A stretch of 64,000 nucleotides of DNA from Siphlonurus alternatus. Taxonomy: Eukaryota; Arthropoda; Insecta; Ephemeroptera; Siphlonuridae. This document shows positions 59,635 through 64,000 of this stretch, one piece after another. The position numbers and the translations under genes were made by a program. The number at the start of each line of letters is the position of its first letter. The stretch's first letter is position 1. The stretch is taken from contig OX463781.1 of NCBI GenBank assembly GCA_949825025.1, positions 25,001,047-25,065,046 on the forward strand. The letters run 5' to 3'. Below the pieces are notes generated by a model. It was not told where the DNA came from. It searched no databases and was given only the letters and a program-made list of their open reading frames with translations.

Positions 59635-59709
59635 ATGGAGGACATCAATATCTTCACAGGGGTTAAAAAACGAGATGGAAAATATTTGTTGGATTCGAAA
59701 ATTGAAAAG
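59635..59709 (+). CDS. URI1: URI1-like gene, candidate exon 1
   Basis: ATG at 59635 begins MEDINIFTGVKKRDGKYLLD and SKIEK and ends at AAAAG|GCAAGT, a GC-type donor with otherwise perfect consensus. The phase (0) fits the exon at 62213 and the sequence leads into the coiled-coil helix there. The N-terminus of URI is poorly conserved, so assignment rests on position, phase and codon-like composition. The 2.5 kb intron holds a LINE. Confidence 0.6.
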
Positions 59710-59924
59710 GCAAGTAGCCCTGTGAGAAAGCACTTTCACTCTGAGACCTGGCGCGTCTTTCTATACTGTACAGTACGCGTGTATGCATACAGCTACACGC
59801 ATAACATTTACTTATATAATATGTCTAATATGTATAAAGCTGCTTCCACATAATCGAAAATTTCTACTGTACGAAGTTCACACACCAAAACAGTTGATCA
59901 CAATAATGTTTATTTATTAATAAA

Positions 59925-61610
59925 TTAAAAAATTTATTGAAGAATGAGCAAAATAACGAGCAGGAGGAAGGTACAGCAAATAGTAGACATAAGATATTCA
60001 GGGTCAGATATAAAGATGTTAGAAGAGCAATAGTGTCATTGAAAAAAGGGAAGGCCCCGGGACCGGACGGAATTACAGCATCATTCCTAAAATTGTGTAT
60101 TGATAAGCATTGTAAGTACCAAATGCTTATTTTTGAGACGGTAATGAAACAAGGTAAAATGCCAGATGGGTGGAGAGAGGCGTGGGTTATTCCAATTTAT
60201 AAGGGAGGAGCAAAAAGTGAAGTTAAAAACTACAGACCAGTAAGCCTTACATCAGTAGTTTCAAAAGTAATGGAGAAGATAGTAGTTAAGTACATGAGAC
60301 TTAAGCTAGAACGGAAGGGATATTTTTGCAAACAACAGCACGGATTTAGGGAGAATTATTCATGTGATACTCAGCTTCTGGGGCTAGTGCAGGACCTCGA
60401 GGAAGGCATTGATAAAGGAGAGGAAATACATGCAATATTTTTGGATTTCGAGAAAGCATTTGATAAGGTGCCACATAATATACTAGTGAATAAAATAAGA
60501 GAAGCGGTAGGTGAAGAAGGCTTGATAAATTTTATAGAAGATTTTTTAACTGACAGAGTACAGAGAGTCAAGCTAGGGCAAACGTTGTCTGAGGTAGTGA
60601 AGGTTACTTCCGGAGTCCCTCAGGGTAGTGTGCTAGGGCCGCTACTTTTTATTATTTTTATTAATGATATTGTACAGAATTTGGAGTCGGAGATGAGGCT
60701 TTTTGCTGATGACAGCGTAATCTATAGGACAGTAAGTAATAAGCAGGATGAGCAAATTCTACAAAAGGATCTGGAGACAGTGGGTATATGGATAGAAGCT
60801 AATAAAATGAAGCTTAATGTGGGAAAATGTAGTGTGGTTAAGTTCAACAAAAGAAGGGAGCAAAGTCAGGTTAAATATTTTATGGAGGGGGAAGAAATCA
60901 AATCAGAGGACAAATACAAATATCTGGGAGTAATGCTTCAGTGCAAACTTAATTGGGATGAACATATTAGGTATGTAACCGCAAAGAGCAGAAGGAATCT
61001 TGAGTTTGTAATGAGGAATCTTAAGGGGGCAGGCAGGACAGTAAGAGAAAAAGCATACAAGTCTCTGATTAGACCAATAATTGAATATGGATGTAATGCG
61101 TGGGACCCGTATAGAGCAAAAGGGAAGAAAGAGATGGAAAAGATACAAAGACGAGCAGCAAGAAGGGTTTTAGAAAAGGGGAACTGGAGCTTTACCTGTG
61201 ATAAAAACAAAATTTATAAGGGAAGAGAGAGTGTGACTAGAATGATAGAGCAACTGGGATGGGAGGATCTGGAGGAAAGGAGGAAGCAAAGTAGACTGAC
61301 AGCAATGTATAAAATAACTAGGAACCAAAAGGGCTGGGAGGAGCTTAGCGATTGTACTGAGGAAGGGCGTTATAAAGGTAGGAGGGACCATGATTGGAAG
61401 CTGGAGTATAGGAGAAGCAAAAATGATGTGGGCAAGTATTCTTTTTTGAGAAGAACGGTGAGGGAGTGGAATTTGTTGGACTCTGGGCTTGTGGATGCTC
61501 GGAGTGTTGGTGAGTTCAGGGAGGGGCTGAGAGAGTCAGCCGCAAGCAAGCGAGCCACCGTGGTGGAATACCCACAATAGCCGCAAGCAGTGGTGTATGT
61601 ATGTATCTGC
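59925..61610 (+). mobile_element. 5'-truncated non-LTR retrotransposon with intact reverse transcriptase ORF, in URI1 intron 1
   Basis: An open frame from about 59937 to 61580 (about 547 aa) without an ATG start, so 5' truncated; the endonuclease and the start of ORF2 are missing. RT motifs in order: KKGKAPGPDG, YRPVSLTSVVSKVMEKI, FLDFEKAFDKVPHNIL, SGVPQGSVLGPLLF, RLFADDSVIY, YLGVMLQCKLNWDEHI, then the C-terminal Arg-rich RRAARRVLEKG. The style is that of the jockey/CR1 side of the LINE tree. The frame has no stop or shift over 1.6 kb, suggesting recent insertion. It is in the same orientation as URI1. Confidence 0.9.
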
Positions 61611-61699
61611 CAGACGGTCAGTGACCCCAAATCCACCTTGACCTCAAGCTTATATTCTTACAGTGTATGCATACATATATTACATATACATAGGCTTAT

Positions 61700-62030
61700 A
61701 TAAGAATTAAAAACGAGATCGAGAAGAAAAGAGGTAGGAACACGAGCAGATGAGTGTAGCAGTGATTGAGTGAATATAGAGAGAGACAGGAGGGACAATT
61801 GTGGGTGGAAGCTGGAGTATGAAGGCAGCAGAAGTGACTTAGGAGAGTTTTCTTTGTATCATTCAGTTCTGTAACTGTATGCATACAGGAGGTTGGTGAG
61901 ACAGTGGAATCTGCTGGTCCGGGAGGTGGTGAAGGCAAGCAGTTCCGGGAAGTTAAGGAGTAGGCTGAGGAACAGTAGCCTGAGGCAATTTAAGCCACCG
62001 TGGTGTAACCACAATTGCCGCCCTAAAATC
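61700..62030 (+). pseudogene. 3'-end relic of a related LINE
   Basis: GGAGGGACAATTGTGGGTGG, GAAGCTGGAGTATGAAGGC, GTGGAATCTGCTGGTCCGGG and GCCACCGTGGTGTAACCACA parallel the 3' end of the intact LINE and of the relic at 10735-11545. Frame broken; a different subfamily from the copy just upstream. Confidence 0.75.
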
Positions 62031-62212
62031 AGAAAACCAAGATGCTAAATAAATACTGTATAGCTCCGTAAGGAACCGTGAGGAAATCATGCAAGATGAG
62101 CTTGATTTTTCTGCGGAGTGTTTAGCAAATTTCGAATTTGTGAAAGCTCCTTAATTAAATGCACTAAATGTTTTGTTGCATTGAATTTATTTGTTGTTTT
62201 TTTTTTCTTTAG

Positions 62213-62468
62213 GAACTTCAAGAAATTAAAGCTGAGAAAGATCGATTAGATAACGAAGTACAAAAGTATGATCAAATTGTAGCGATTTTAGAACGCTTGC
62301 CCAATGAGCTGGGCTGGCCATTACCTTTTTTACCAGTAACTAACCATGCCTTTCTACCTAATGCAATGTTGAGCAATACTAATGAAGTGCAAGTACACAT
62401 TGGTGATGGCTGGTTTACACGCTGCTCTGCTCATCACGCTAGAGGCATCTGCCACCGTCGGCAAGAAA
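62213..62468 (+). CDS. URI1: URI1-like gene, exon 2 (prefoldin-like domain)
   Basis: Homolog of URI1 (unconventional prefoldin RPB5 interactor), an alpha-class prefoldin-like subunit of the R2TP/PAQosome-associated complex that helps RNA polymerase II assembly, mainly cytoplasmic. Acceptor TTTCTTTAG|, donor GAAA|GTAAGC. The first helix (ELQEIKAEKDRLDNEVQKYD) is coiled coil. The prefoldin beta-hairpin region follows: FLPVTNHAFLPNAML, then NTNEVQVHIGDGWFTRCSA, matching the family's FLPG.L.HTNEV.V.LGD.WF..CSA pattern. ICHRRQE starts the second helix. Confidence 0.85.
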
Positions 62469-62988
62469 GTAAGCTCACGATTTACTTATTTACAACAACT
62501 GGAATAAGCATAATTATATATACCTGTAGTTATATATATTGGCTGTATTATAACAAATATAAACCGGAAAAAAAAGAGTGCATGTTATATAAGCTTGATC
62601 CTACACAATCAATACATCATTGGCAACTAATTTTACTGTATTTATTTATTATTATTATTATTATTTCCTTTTTGTTCCCTGAATTTTTGACCATAAAATG
62701 GTGTGTCTTCGCATTAATTTAAATGCTATTATGTATTAAATGCTTTTGTTACTGTCCCGTAGCAGTAATTAATTTTGAATTTTAAAAACTTAAGTTTATG
62801 GCACTGATTTGACAGTACAATCATGTATTAGGTTGTAAAAGCAATATTTGATTTACTTTATTAACAGCAGTACTATATGCATATAATATATAATATACAT
62901 AGATACTTAATTGTTACATTCTGTTTTATAAGTTTTTGTCCATGCAGTACAGTAATCATATTAAATATATTTATGTTATTTCATGCAG

Positions 62989-63198
62989 AATGCCGTACAA
63001 CAAAAGCTGTGCTTGAAGAGAGAGAGAAATTGCTGATGTCATGGCTTCGTGTGGCCCTCGGCAAGGGGGGCATTGCTGGAGGCAATGAAATGGAGCAGGA
63101 CGAACCAGAGGAGGAGGAAGAAGTTGGGCCCAGCGATGCCTTCTCTGCAGATGAGATTGTGGAGTTTGTCTCAGAAGAAGAGTACCTTCAAGATAAAG
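62989..63198 (+). CDS. URI1: URI1-like gene, exon 3
   Basis: Acceptor TCATGCAG|, donor AAAG|GTATTG; joins in phase (A|AA gives Lys). It encodes the second coiled-coil helix (TTKAVLEEREKLLMSWLRVA) and then an acidic stretch (EQDEPEEEEEVG) and EIVEFVSEEEYLQDKG. The rest of the gene lies right of the window; I find no convincing next exon before 64000. Confidence 0.8.
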
Positions 63199-64000
63199 GT
63201 ATTGTTATAGTTTGTGTGTATGTCTGACTTTGTATAATCATTTAGAACCTTTCATAAATCTGTATACTCGCTCAGATAGAAATGCTCGTAAGGTATTGAA
63301 AAGCTTGCTTGTAAACTTTCCTTTTTATAGTGTAAAAGAATATCTTCAGTCTGATGTGAATGTTTTTCTAAATTATTATGAAGAGAAAAATCAGAAATTT
63401 TTGTGATAATATTATTTATTTGCAATATTTGTTAAAATTATAAATGATGACTGTGTTTTTTTTTTTTTTTTTTTTTTATAGGATGTGTATGATTTGTTAT
63501 GTATGTATGTTTTGATGTATCAAATTCTGACTTGATCAATATTACTATATGTAATCTAATGATTAAAATAAAATTCTATTCTATTCTATGTGTTTTATGT
63601 TGAGTTTTAACCTGAGAGTCTTGTTTGTTTAAACTTTTAGGGCAAACAATAGCAGCTATTTTTTTCTTAATGATTCTAAGTTACTCTAGAGAACCCCTCT
63701 GCTAGAAGGAATCAAGTGCAATATAGTCTGAAAAATACAGTTCTAAAACTTAATTATGGTTTGAGGAAACTCAAGGTGGCAGTTCACAACAACTCTATTT
63801 CCGGTTCCCATATATAAGGCTCTATATGTACAGTATGTTTAACTTTTACCTTAATTTTTACAAAGCTGGTATTTAAATTGTGAATTTGTATACCAAGTAT
63901 TAATGGTAACTTTGAAATCTGTTGCAAATCTTATTAAAATCAAGGGTGCAGTTGTTAGATTTCGAGTGATTAATATTTACTTTTAACTGTGATAAATTAT
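63199..64000 (+). other. URI1 intron or downstream sequence
   Basis: No exon recognised. A poly-T run at about 63456-63478 precedes AG at 63480, but what follows does not read as protein in the needed phase. Confidence 0.35.

Overview
The window is animal nuclear DNA: AT-rich, with spliced genes, long introns full of transposable elements, non-LTR retrotransposons, SINEs and microsatellites. An IMD-type immune adaptor (RHIM-like motif plus death domain) and a fly-type multisubstrate deoxynucleoside kinase point to an arthropod, more likely a crustacean than a fly or moth; I cannot fix the species.

Four host genes can be rebuilt with matching splice phases. (1) BTBD8-like gene, minus strand, exons at 11868-11690, 5470-5267, 4668-695 and 516-273, continuing off the left edge. 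It encodes a BTB domain, a very long disordered insert and a second BTB domain. (2) imd, plus strand, four coding exons at 33482-33665, 34684-34836, 35655-35806 and 38743-38907 (217 aa). (3) Deoxynucleoside kinase, minus strand, five exons from 55151 down to 46671 (236 aa). (4) URI1-like prefoldin, plus strand, exons at 59635-59709, 62213-62468 and 62989-63198, running off the right edge. imd and the kinase are convergent; the kinase and URI1 are divergent and may share a promoter near 59.0-59.6 kb.

Most of the rest is mobile DNA, and its dominant theme is the palindrome. A 14 kb inverted-repeat element (12785-26803) has an exact 8-bp flanking repeat and arms made of about 171-bp monomers. 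Inside it lies a second 6.2 kb element (18833-25019) with its own inverted termini, which holds an array of hairpin units, a 131-bp tandem array and two exon-like segments on the minus strand. The 131-bp unit also builds the arms of a 2.16 kb TA-flanked palindrome in the last kinase intron (47052-49214). A 1.7 kb palindrome with tRNA-like modules in its arms (37025-38724) ends 18 bp before the last imd exon. A 3.2 kb element (7476-10720) made of variants of a short word fills BTBD8 intron 1. Other items are a non-autonomous LTR retrotransposon with a recognisable PBS and PPT (41897-43989), a 5S-rRNA-derived SINE (58354-58744), a tRNA-derived SINE (about 32953), related LINE copies (57430-58353, about 59925-61610, and 3' relics) and about a dozen short hairpin MITEs.

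All homology statements are from recognition of motifs by eye; no database search was run.
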